A stretch of DNA of 64,000 nucleotides, from contig NZ_CAJVCE010000005.1 of NCBI RefSeq assembly GCF_910594985.1, positions 346,996-410,995 of the forward strand, in the 5' to 3' direction. This stretch comes from Paenibacillus allorhizosphaerae (GTDB lineage: Bacteria; Bacillota; Bacilli; Paenibacillales; NBRC-103111). Below the pieces are notes generated by a model. The model had not been told where the DNA came from. It saw only the letters and a program-made list of their open reading frames with translations, and ran no database searches. Positions 43,213-50,827 of this stretch are shown in pieces (the stretch's first letter is position 1; the number at the start of each line of letters is the position of its first letter). The translations under genes and the position numbers were made by a program.

Positions 43213-44720
43213 GCTCCCTCCTTTGTCCCTGCGATCTCCCGCTGCGCAGCGCCGGTTGCATCAGCGCCGGGGACCGCCTCCGGATTCCACACCTCATGCC
43301 GCTCCAGCCCGACCTGTTTGCCCCATTGGGCGAGGAAGGCCTGATCCGCATGACGCTGCAAGGAGGACGAGATCAGCGAATCCGGGTCCCAGCCCTGCAG
43401 CGCCAGTCCGATCAACCGCTGCACAAGCTCCCGGTACTCTTCAAGTTCAGCCAAATTCGTCGTTTCGTGAGGATCGCTCTGAAGATCGAACAACTGCACA
43501 GGCGGGTAGTTATGGTAGTAAACCAGCTTGTACGCGCCTTGCCGGACCATGCGGATCGCCGAATCCTGCGGCGTCAGCAGTTCGCCGAACACCGGCGGTT
43601 CCTGCTCCCACACCGTTCCGGCCTGATCCGTGCCGAACAGCAGTGGAGACAAATCGTTCCCGGTCAAGGTGGATGGCGCCGGCGATTGCGTCGCCCCGAG
43701 GAAGGTCGGCGCCAGGTCGACCAGGCTAACCGGCGTATCGACTGCTGCGCCTCTGACGATTCCGTCCGAACCGCTGTGCCGCAGCGGATGCCAGATCATC
43801 GGTACGCGCAGCGCGCCCTCATAGAAGCTGCGCTTCCAGAACATGCCCTTGTCTCCTGCCATCTCCCCGTGATCGGATACGTAGACGATCCAGGTGTCCC
43901 CCGGCAGCGCCGCCGACGCTTCGACGATCCGCCCGACCAATTGATCAAGCCGATTCACGAGGCCGATATAGTTGGCCCTTGCCTCGAACAGCTGCCCGGG
44001 CGTAATTTGCTCCGCCTTCAGCCGGCGAAACCAATGATCGAGCCACGGATGACGGGGAAGCGAATCGGGAGGAATCGGCGCATCGGCCGCTTCCATTGCC
44101 CGAACCGCCTGCTCATACTGCTCCGGCGGGCTGATGAACGGGTGATGCGGTCCATACAGCCCGACCGTAATGAACAAAGGCCGAGCCGCCTCGCGGCTGC
44201 GCCCGGATACGTATTGTTCGTACGCCTGCGTCACCTGCTCGTCGTACTCCAGCACCGGGCTGTTGCCGGGGCCGGCCGTTTCGATGGAGCGCAAGCCTTG
44301 GCCCGACGTGCCTTTCAAATCGCCGTACGCCGTAGACGGTCCGCCCAAGTAAGTCGGCGTAATATCGCCGACGAGCCGGTGCTCGTACCCGTGCCGCTGA
44401 TCGGGCCCGACGAAATGCATGCGGCCGCACAGCACGGTTTCGTAGCCGCCCAGTCCAAGCCCGTGCACAAAGGTCGGAATGTCCGATGCCAGGTGATCGC
44501 TGTTGGCGAACACGCCGGTTTGATGCGGGTAGCGTCCCGTCAGCATGGACATGCGGGACGGGACGCAAAGCGGGGAATTGCAGTACGCATTCGTAAACCG
44601 CACGCCGCCTTCCGCCAAACGATCCAGGTTCGGCGTACGTACCACGCGGTTACCCGCGCAGCCCATATAGTCCCCCCGGTGCTGGTCCGCTACGATAAAT
44701 ACGATATTCGGCTTGCTCAT
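43209..44720 (-). CDS. Sulfatase (formylglycine-dependent)
   Basis: A 503-residue type I sulfatase. The site is NSPLCVPSRMSMLTGRYPH (Cys52, CxPSR). Metal ligands are in VFIVADQHRGD and IVYVSDHGEMAGDKGMFWK. There is no signal peptide. It is the first sulfatase of the operon, 28 bases after the binding-protein gene, and its stop overlaps the FGE start. AAGGAGATC precedes the ATG. A long antisense reading frame on the plus strand is a shadow. Confidence 0.92.
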   Translation of the reverse strand: MSKPNIVFIVADQHRGDYMGCAGNRVVRTPNLDRLAEGGVRFTNAYCNSPLCVPSRMSMLTGRYPHQTGVFANSDHLASDIPTFVHGLGLGGYETVLCGRMHFVGPDQRHGYEHRLVGDITPTYLGGPSTAYGDLKGTSGQGLRSIETAGPGNSPVLEYDEQVTQAYEQYVSGRSREAARPLFITVGLYGPHHPFISPPEQYEQAVRAMEAADAPIPPDSLPRHPWLDHWFRRLKAEQITPGQLFEARANYIGLVNRLDQLVGRIVEASAALPGDTWIVYVSDHGEMAGDKGMFWKRSFYEGALRVPMIWHPLRHSGSDGIVRGAAVDTPVSLVDLAPTFLGATQSPAPSTLTGNDLSPLLFGTDQAGTVWEQEPPVFGELLTPQDSAIRMVRQGAYKLVYYHNYPPVQLFDLQSDPHETTNLAELEEYRELVQRLIGLALQGWDPDSLISSSLQRHADQAFLAQWGKQVGLERHEVWNPEAVPGADATGAAQREIAGTKEGA

Positions 44721-44748
44721 CGAACGATCTCCTTCCGTTAATCCATGT

Positions 44749-46260
44749 TTATTTCAACGCTTTGTAGTCATCGGCCGTATAATCTTTTTTCGGGTCCCAG
44801 TTCGGAAATTTGAAATCGCCTAGACTGACGCTGCCGCCCGCCGATTTTACTTTATTCACGGCTTCTTCCAGTCCTTTGTTTAACTTGTCGTTGTACGCTT
44901 TGAGCAGACCGGCCGCATCCTTTTGCGCCCCTGACAGGACGGATTGCAAAATGTCGTTGAAGCCCGGTTTCACTTTCGGCTGGTCGAGCGAGCCGAGTTC
45001 GACGATGACTTTGGCGGTTTGCGCATTTCTCACCGCATAATCCGGTCTCACTCTCAATAGATCTTTATGAAGCTGCATAAACGTATTGAACTCGGGATAC
45101 GGGTACAGCGATTTATTATTATTGATACTGTCGATCGGCGTAAGCGCCACGCCGCTTTTCAGATAGCGATCGTAGAACATTGGGGCCGTAAAGCCGTTCT
45201 CGAGGAAAGTGCCGACTTCCTTCGGATGCTTCGTCTTCGACGAAATCATATAACCGGTCGGGTTGACCGGGACGTAGTAATAGGTCGGCTTGCTGCCGTC
45301 CGGCGTCGGTACCTGGGCCAGGCCGAAGCTCGCTTCCGGCGTATCCCGCTTGACGATCCACATCCGGGCTCTGCCGTCGATCAGGAACGCCGCCTTCCCT
45401 TGACCGAACATGATCCCGGCTTCCGCTCCTTTCAAGGTAAAAGACGAAGGCAGAATGCTGCCGTCCTGCTTCAGCTTGAGCAAAAAATCGAACGAGTCGA
45501 GCATCGCCTTGGAATCGTAGGCGTACTCGCCCGTTTTGTAATTAAAGCCTCCTGCCGCCTCGGGAGACGTCCCCGCCGCCAAAGCGTTGACGAAGTTAAC
45601 GACGCCGGAATTGCCGCCGGATTCGCCGCCTCCGAACACGACGCCATACACATCGCCTTTCCCTTTGGCCGTAATCGTCTTGGCCATTTCCCTCAGCTCG
45701 TCCCATGTTTTCGGCGGCTTCTCCGGATCGAGACCCGCTTGCTTCAATACGTCCTTGTTGTAATACAAGATCGAACCGAGCTGCGGGCCCGTAAGCGGCC
45801 AGCTGTACGTCTTTCCGTCGATCACGTTGACGCCCTCCACGAAACTTCCCGGGAAAAAGCGATTTTTCCAGCCTTCGGACACGAGCCCGTCGAAAGGAAG
45901 CACATGACCGTTCGCTACGAACGTGCGAATATCCGAGCTCGACGGCGTCTGGTATATATCCGGCATGTCGTTCGAGGAGATCGCCGCCTGAATCGCCGTA
46001 TTGTATTCCGCTGCCGGCATAAACCGGGCTTCCACGCGAATCTGCCCTTTATATTTTCCATTGAACTCTTTGACCATTTGCTGTCCGGGACTTTCGTCGC
46101 CCTTCAGAAAGTCGCTCAAGCCCCATAAGGTGATGACCGCTTCTTTTCCGTCACCGGCCGCTGCGCCATTCCCATCCGCCGAACCTGAGCAGCCCACCGT
46201 CACGAGCAAAGCTGCGCCGATTGACCCGGCCAATAACGATTTTTTCCAGTTGTTTTTCAT
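44749..46260 (-). CDS. Sugar-binding lipoprotein of the sulfatase operon
   Basis: A 503-residue family-1 solute-binding lipoprotein (lipobox VTVGC near residue 23). It has VITLWGLSDFLKGDESPGQQ at the front, GSILYYNKDVLKQAGLDPEKPP in the hinge region and a long Lys-rich C-terminus. It is larger and clearly different from the orphan binding proteins. It follows two permease genes and precedes three sulfatases, so its ligand is probably a sulfated oligosaccharide. No ATPase is encoded here; a shared MsmX-type ATPase is expected. CGGAGG precedes the ATG. Confidence 0.9.
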   Translation of the reverse strand: MKNNWKKSLLAGSIGAALLVTVGCSGSADGNGAAAGDGKEAVITLWGLSDFLKGDESPGQQMVKEFNGKYKGQIRVEARFMPAAEYNTAIQAAISSNDMPDIYQTPSSSDIRTFVANGHVLPFDGLVSEGWKNRFFPGSFVEGVNVIDGKTYSWPLTGPQLGSILYYNKDVLKQAGLDPEKPPKTWDELREMAKTITAKGKGDVYGVVFGGGESGGNSGVVNFVNALAAGTSPEAAGGFNYKTGEYAYDSKAMLDSFDFLLKLKQDGSILPSSFTLKGAEAGIMFGQGKAAFLIDGRARMWIVKRDTPEASFGLAQVPTPDGSKPTYYYVPVNPTGYMISSKTKHPKEVGTFLENGFTAPMFYDRYLKSGVALTPIDSINNNKSLYPYPEFNTFMQLHKDLLRVRPDYAVRNAQTAKVIVELGSLDQPKVKPGFNDILQSVLSGAQKDAAGLLKAYNDKLNKGLEEAVNKVKSAGGSVSLGDFKFPNWDPKKDYTADDYKALK

Positions 46261-46297
46261 ATCGCTCCATACCTCCGCATAATTCTTTTTGTCTCTG

Positions 46298-47140
46298 TTA
46301 AGCTTTTACCGCACCGGCAACGCCTTCGATAAAATATTTTTGCAGCAGCAGAAATACGATTAAGATCGGGATCAGCGAGATGCTGGCCGCCGCCGCCATT
46401 CCCGTCCAATCGAGCGTATTCTCCCCTACGAACTGAAACATGCCGACCCCAAGCGTACGCAGCTTCGGCTTCCCGAGCGTAAAGACGAGCGGCATCAGGA
46501 ACGCGTTCCAGGTAAACATAAACTGCATGATCGCCGTCGTAGCGATAATCGGTTTGGAAAGGGGCAGCATAATTTGGACGAAGGTTCGTATAAAGCCGCT
46601 CCCGTCCACCTCGGCCGACTCCTCAAGCTCTTTGGGCAAGCCGCGGAAATAAGCAACGAACAATAATATAAACAGGACATGCGCCCCTCCGGCCTCCGCC
46701 AAAATGACGCCCCACAGCGTATTGTTCAAACCGAGCTGATTGACCAGTGTATAGATCGGAATGATCGTATAGCCTTTCGGCATGAACATGGTGGCGGTGA
46801 TGGCCGAAATAAAGAACATTCTGCCCTTGAAGTTGTACCGTCCGACCGCGTAACCCGCCATCGAGCACACGACGATCACGATCGCGACGACCGCCACCGT
46901 GACGAGCACCGTGTTCCAGAAGTAAACGGAGAAATGCGCCGTTTCCCAGGCCCGCTTGAAATTCGCGAACTGAAATTGTTCCGGCCACAGTGAAATGCCA
47001 GAGCTGATATATTCTTTGTTTGTTTTGAATGCAGCCATAATCATCCATACGAACGGATAAATCCAGACGATCCCCAGCCCGATCAGCAGCAGATGGACGA
47101 GCAGGATTAGCGGCGAACGTTTGATATTTTGTTTTGTCAT
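46298..47140 (-). CDS. Carbohydrate ABC permease, MalG type
   Basis: A 280-residue inner-membrane permease with six membrane segments and the EAA loop ELEESAEVDGSGFIRTFVQI facing the ATPase. This is the second subunit of a CUT1 sugar importer. The ATG at 47140 overlaps the stop of the first permease by four bases (ATGA), so the two are translationally coupled. The frame is open further upstream, but that part overlaps the first permease and is not real. Confidence 0.92.
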   Translation of the reverse strand: MTKQNIKRSPLILLVHLLLIGLGIVWIYPFVWMIMAAFKTNKEYISSGISLWPEQFQFANFKRAWETAHFSVYFWNTVLVTVAVVAIVIVVCSMAGYAVGRYNFKGRMFFISAITATMFMPKGYTIIPIYTLVNQLGLNNTLWGVILAEAGGAHVLFILLFVAYFRGLPKELEESAEVDGSGFIRTFVQIMLPLSKPIIATTAIMQFMFTWNAFLMPLVFTLGKPKLRTLGVGMFQFVGENTLDWTGMAAAASISLIPILIVFLLLQKYFIEGVAGAVKA

Positions 47141-48111
47141 GTTGTTTCCTCCCTCGGGCCTTTCCCTGCTTTGCGTCCCCCGGCACGTTTCGCGAGCAAA
47201 CCGAGGACGAGCGATATGACCATGACGACGATGCCGTACAAGACGCCTGCCGCCGATGCGAAGCCGACCCGCGCTTCCCCTTTGCCGGAAAAGGCGTAGC
47301 GGTATATATACACGTCGACCATATCCGTCTTGAACGCCGGCCCGCCGTCCGTCATCGCTTTGACGAGGTCGAACACATGCAGCGCATTGACCGCCGACAT
47401 CAGCAGAATCACGCTCCCGACGGGCAAAAGCAGCGGGATCGTAATGTAACGCAGCATTTGCAGCGGACCCGCTCCGTCGATTTTCGCCGCTTCGAACACT
47501 TCTTTCGGCAGCGATTGAATGCCGGCCAGCCAATAGATCAGCTTCATCCCGAAGCTTTTCCATATGCCTACCAGCACAACGACCAGAAACGCCGTATCGA
47601 CCGAGCCGAGCCAATCGATGGGGGTGCTTAGCAGTCCAATCCGAATGAGCACCTCGTTGACAAGCCCCTTGTAGGCGCCGAAGATGAAGCGCATCACCAA
47701 ACCGACAACCGCCGTCGTCGTTACGACCGGCAGGAAATAGATCATGCGGTAAAAGGCCTTTCCTCGAAGCCAACCGACATTAAGCAGCAGCGCCAACAGC
47801 AGTGCCAACGGCACCTGAATGAGGACAACGTACAGCATGAACGTCAAGCTGTTGCGGAACGCATTCCAGAAGATCGGATCCAGAAGCGTCTCCTTGAAAT
47901 TGGTGAAGCCGACATAATCTTTAAGCGGGCCGAATCCGCTCCAGTTGAAAAAGGCATATACATAACTCATGATGATCGGGTACAACGTGAAGAGTAAAAA
48001 TAATACGAGCTGCGGCGCAATGAACAATAAGCACCATAACTGCCTGCGCGTCCGATGATGCACACGCTCCCGCTTCCCATGGGCCGTCTTTCTTTCCAAT
48101 ACGTAAGCCAT
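47137..48111 (-). CDS. Carbohydrate ABC permease, MalF type
   Basis: A 324-residue permease with six membrane segments. It starts with the LFIAPQLVLFLLFTLYPIIMS segment and carries the EAA loop LPKEVFEAAKIDGAGPLQMLRYI. This is the first gene of the sulfatase operon. The ATG at 48111 follows AAGGAGA; 34 upstream in-frame codons lie within the leader hairpin and are not translated. It would import a sulfated oligosaccharide together with its neighbours. Confidence 0.92.
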   Translation of the reverse strand: MAYVLERKTAHGKRERVHHRTRRQLWCLLFIAPQLVLFLLFTLYPIIMSYVYAFFNWSGFGPLKDYVGFTNFKETLLDPIFWNAFRNSLTFMLYVVLIQVPLALLLALLLNVGWLRGKAFYRMIYFLPVVTTTAVVGLVMRFIFGAYKGLVNEVLIRIGLLSTPIDWLGSVDTAFLVVVLVGIWKSFGMKLIYWLAGIQSLPKEVFEAAKIDGAGPLQMLRYITIPLLLPVGSVILLMSAVNALHVFDLVKAMTDGGPAFKTDMVDVYIYRYAFSGKGEARVGFASAAGVLYGIVVMVISLVLGLLAKRAGGRKAGKGPREETT

Positions 48112-48151
48112 CAGATGTCTCCTTCCCCTTCGAGCAAGTAATACAAAAAAA

Positions 48152-48193
48152 AGACGCAGCTCCACTATGGGAAGCGCGTCTCCGGCGGTCCGG
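48152..48193 (-). promoter_or_regulatory. Leader attenuator of the seven-gene sulfatase operon
   Basis: On the minus strand a 12-nt palindrome (CCGGACCGCCGG, 48193-48182) is directly followed by a terminator stem (AGACGC / GCGTCT, 48181-48152) and eight T's. No minus-strand gene lies upstream for it to terminate, and the promoter at 48255-48284 is just before it, so it must act on this operon's own leader. A twin element is at 57115-57154. Confidence 0.65.
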
Positions 48194-48254
48194 TCAACTG
48201 CACATTTAATCACTTTAATTCCAATATGTTTTATCGGATTTGATTATATAGGGT

Positions 48255-48284
48255 ATGGTAGCACCGACGTCGCTTGTTTGTCAA
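48255..48284 (-). promoter_or_regulatory. SigA-type promoter of the seven-gene sulfatase operon
   Basis: On the minus strand, TTGACA (48284-48279), an 18-base spacer and TACCAT (48260-48255). The start would be near 48248, giving a leader of about 137 bases. Confidence 0.65.
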
Positions 48285-48420
48285 TACAAAGTTTTGGATC
48301 AACTTTTGGGTCCGACGTCTGGAACCGCTGCACAATAATTTTTATAAAAAGTCATCACCGCTTATACAAATAAGGCGGAGCCTTCACATATAAATGGTAA
48401 TGAACCCTTGGAAAGCGGTG

Positions 48421-48876
48421 ATGGCGATGGAGGACAAAGAGCGGCAAAATCCGATGATCGACTGGAATTCGTTCCATAAACAGGCCGGCGAGGTGCTGGG
48501 AGAACAGTTTTGGCAGGACATCGCCGGCCTGATTCCGAATACGGGTCCGCGCATCGATATATATTATACAGCCGGCTCTGTCGTTGTATTGGCCGAGATT
48601 CCAGGACTGACATCTCCGAATGATATCGACATTCACCTGGAGGGACAAACGCTTGTCGTGGAAGGGGATATCCCTCGTCTGTACCCGGTTACCGACAACC
48701 GGATTACCCAACAAGAGCGCTTCTTCGGAAGTTTCCGCCGCTCTCTTCCGATGCCGAAGCCTGTCTCCGCAAACGGAATTTATGCCCGTTATTCGCAAGG
48801 CTTGCTGATTGTCGAGCTGCAGATCGAGGAAGATTCGCGGCAACCGCCAATTCCGATCGATTTCAGCCAAGGGTAA
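48421..48876 (+). CDS. Hsp20/alpha-crystallin protein, CotP-like
   Basis: A 151-residue small heat-shock-type protein. The alpha-crystallin domain spans about residues 45-140: DIYYTAGSVVVLAEIPGL, NDIDIHLEGQTLVVEGD, FGSFRRSLPMPKPV and YARYSQGLLIVELQ. In Bacillus subtilis the spore-coat protein CotP belongs to this family and lies next to GerPF-like genes, as here, so a spore-coat role is likely. The ATG at 48421 follows GGAAAG; earlier in-frame ATGs (48394, 48400) are alternatives. The next gene starts 11 bases downstream. Confidence 0.82.
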   Translation: MAMEDKERQNPMIDWNSFHKQAGEVLGEQFWQDIAGLIPNTGPRIDIYYTAGSVVVLAEIPGLTSPNDIDIHLEGQTLVVEGDIPRLYPVTDNRITQQERFFGSFRRSLPMPKPVSANGIYARYSQGLLIVELQIEEDSRQPPIPIDFSQG

Positions 48877-48887
48877 GGGGGATCCAC

Positions 48888-49112
48888 ATGGTACGCATAC
48901 AATTTCAAGATTTGCGGGTTGAAACCGTCTCCGGTTCATCGGGTATTTTCTCCGGCAGCAATAGCCAACATAAGTTCAAGCATGCGGCCAAACAAAATCA
49001 AGCTTTCGGTACGATCAGCGGAGAGTCGTGCATCGTCTCGGACGTGCAAGCTTCATTGGACGATCGCGACCGGATCGACATGCATAACGCCGGAAAGCCA
49101 TCTCCCCGGTGA
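48888..49112 (+). CDS. GerPA/GerPF-like spore protein
   Basis: A 74-residue protein consisting of one module: IQFQDLRVETVSGSSGIFSG, then NSQHKFKHAAKQNQAFGTISG and a closing DDRDRIDMHNAG. The strand / SG-I-F-G / K-NQ-FG / D-D-D order matches GerPA and GerPF, small hydrophobic proteins needed for germinant passage through the coat. GGGGGATCC precedes the ATG. Its stop TGA overlaps the next ATG by one base. Confidence 0.72.
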   Translation: MVRIQFQDLRVETVSGSSGIFSGSNSQHKFKHAAKQNQAFGTISGESCIVSDVQASLDDRDRIDMHNAGKPSPR

Positions 49113-49540
49113 TGCCGTTGTTTTGGAAAAAGAAGACCGTTCCCGATACGTCGGTTCGCGATTTGGAACGGCAGCTTCGCGATTTGAACGCCCAATTCCG
49201 CAGGCTGGAGGAGTCGCTCGAGCGGCTTTCCGCCAAAGCGCCGCAAATTACGATTGAAAATATACATATCCATCAGCCGGTAGTGGAAAAAATGGAATAC
49301 CGCTTGGATGCTCTGGATATCGAGCATCTAAGCGGTTCGCTAAATCTCGGAAATAATTTCGGCGGAAAAACGCCCCCTGGCCCAGGCCCTTCAACGATGC
49401 CGCTGACGAAAAAGAAGGACGAAACCGTCCCCGCCGGCGGTTCCGCAACAACAAATGCCGCAGCGGATCGGCCGCCATCCGGCCATTCCGAGGCAGGGCT
49501 GCAATCCACGCCGACTGGCTTTCGGCTGAAGCGAAGCTAA
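49112..49540 (+). CDS. GerPC-like coiled-coil spore protein
   Basis: A 142-residue protein. Residues 10-45 form a coiled coil (VRDLERQLRDLNAQFRRLEE). Then ITIENIHIHQPVVEKMEYRL and IEHLSGSLNLGNNF match the GerPC core (IEKIEYRFDQL..ERLEGTLNIG). The last 60 residues are Pro/Thr/Ala-rich and disordered. GerPC-like proteins form part of the GerP coat complex. The gene is coupled to its upstream neighbour by a TGATG overlap. Confidence 0.7.
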   Translation: MPLFWKKKTVPDTSVRDLERQLRDLNAQFRRLEESLERLSAKAPQITIENIHIHQPVVEKMEYRLDALDIEHLSGSLNLGNNFGGKTPPGPGPSTMPLTKKKDETVPAGGSATTNAAADRPPSGHSEAGLQSTPTGFRLKRS

Positions 49541-49580
49541 CGCACCCACACTATTATCCCGACGATCGGAGGGATTCGCC

Positions 49581-49901
49581 ATGTCTTCTTTTTTATCGCC
49601 TCAATTTGTGATCGGCTCCATTCGCATTGGCTCGGTCGAAAACGCGGCCTGCATCAATATGGGCAATAACTGGCCGACCGGATTCGAGAGCCATCAGAAG
49701 CTGACCCAGGGCTTCGGTTCGGTCAGTGGCGACCGCAATGTCGTCTCCGGGATTCGTTCGCTGCTGAACGACTCCGATTTTCTCGACATGCTCAACATTA
49801 CGGACGCCGAAGTGCCGGATTGGCTGCAAAAAGCGATCCTCTCGGCCGGCGGAGCGGCTGCGAAAGCAGCCGAGCCCGATATCGGCAAAGGCCCGGCGTA
49901 A
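49581..49901 (+). CDS. GerPA/GerPF-like spore protein
   Basis: A 106-residue protein with one module (VIGSIRIGSVENAACINMGN, FESHQKLTQGFGSVSGD, LLNDSDFLDMLN) and a C-terminal Ala-rich tail. The same motif order occurs in the other GerP-like genes here. GATCGGAGG precedes the ATG. It ends eight bases from the convergent tandem-module gene. Confidence 0.7.
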   Translation: MSSFLSPQFVIGSIRIGSVENAACINMGNNWPTGFESHQKLTQGFGSVSGDRNVVSGIRSLLNDSDFLDMLNITDAEVPDWLQKAILSAGGAAAKAAEPDIGKGPA

Positions 49902-49908
49902 CGAAGAT

Positions 49909-50406
49909 TTATCCTATGCCGCTCCCGAATATTTTGCTTTCCGAACGTACAGGGCTGTCGATGATATCGTTGTCCTGGATCAGATTGGCGATATGCTTCA
50001 AACGGTTGAGCCCGATATTTTTGCCGGTGCCGTAATTGTTTTTATGCATGCCGCTCCATGCGGCCTGCATGTTCTCTCCGACGTCGATCGCCGAACCGTT
50101 GCTCACCGTATTCGTATGGATCGAATGAAAGACGATGTCGCATTGCTGCTGCAAGCCGCTGCCGGACACCGCCGCTACTTGCTTGCAATCTTGAACAGGC
50201 ATATCGCTGATGTCCTGATCGTAGACGACGTTGACTGTATGGGCGACGTTCGCATCCTGAACGCTGCCAAGCCCTTGATTGCTCTTGCTGTAGGCGCTCC
50301 AGCCAACCGCATAATTGGTCCCGACGAAAATGCCCGATGTATTTTCGATGGAAGTTACGACGAGCTTGTTGAATACAACGTACGCATTCTGACACGTTTG
50401 GGTCAA
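49909..50406 (-). CDS. Tandem GerPA/GerPF-like module protein
   Basis: A protein of about 165 residues with two copies of the module. The first is FNKLVVTSIENTSGIFVGTN, GWSAYSKSNQGLGSVQD and DQDISDMPVQD. The second is VFHSIHTNTVSNGSAIDVGE, AWSGMHKNNYGTGKNIG and DNDIIDSPVRS. The TTG at 50406 follows GAGGAGG with good spacing and lies after the upstream stop; the ATG at 50499 would overlap the neighbour. Function is inferred only from the family (spore coat). Confidence 0.65.
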   Translation of the reverse strand: MTQTCQNAYVVFNKLVVTSIENTSGIFVGTNYAVGWSAYSKSNQGLGSVQDANVAHTVNVVYDQDISDMPVQDCKQVAAVSGSGLQQQCDIVFHSIHTNTVSNGSAIDVGENMQAAWSGMHKNNYGTGKNIGLNRLKHIANLIQDNDIIDSPVRSESKIFGSGIG

Positions 50407-50419
50407 ACGGAACGCCTCC

Positions 50420-50773
50420 TCAGACGGTCTGATTTTGGAAGCTCGGCGTATTTTGCACGTCGCTGATCGGCGAATCGACCAGATCGCTGTCCAGCACATT
50501 GTTGACGATATTCGTCTCGATATTGACGCCGTACATGTTCCCGTTGCCGAAGTTATTTTTGCCGTGTTGAGCCCAGCCGGGCTGAGCGACCTCTCCTACG
50601 GATACGACGCCACCGCGGTTCAACGTATTGACATTGATTGCTACGAACGTAATCGTAACGGCCAAGCTGCTCCCCCCCTGACAAATGCCTATAATCGTAT
50701 TGTATTCCGCCCCGATTCGAACGTTACAAATATTCCCGCTGCTCGCTTCACCCGTCCTATCCGTCGATGACAA
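50420..50773 (-). CDS. GerPA/GerPF-like module protein
   Basis: A 117-residue protein. The first 45 residues are a Gly/Ser/Thr-rich stretch (RIGAEYNTIIGICQGGSSLA), and the rest is one module: FVAINVNTLNRGGVVSVGEV, GWAQHGKNNFGNGNMYG and DSDLVDSPISD. It lies 13 bases upstream of the tandem-module gene on the same strand, forming an operon of two. Confidence 0.65.
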   Translation of the reverse strand: MSSTDRTGEASSGNICNVRIGAEYNTIIGICQGGSSLAVTITFVAINVNTLNRGGVVSVGEVAQPGWAQHGKNNFGNGNMYGVNIETNIVNNVLDSDLVDSPISDVQNTPSFQNQTV

Positions 50774-50827
50774 CGACGAAATCCTTTTTCATTTAGGCAA
50801 ACTGCTGCCAGTGACATCGCGATAACC

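Noticed and set aside
43056..44741. 561-codon open frame on the plus strand
   Set aside because: Antisense to a sulfatase and the FGE gene, with no protein family pattern.
46298..47773. Permease gene extended to 491 codons
   Set aside because: The extra N-terminal part lies in another frame of the first permease, has shadow composition, and the ATG at 47140 has a good site and ATGA coupling.
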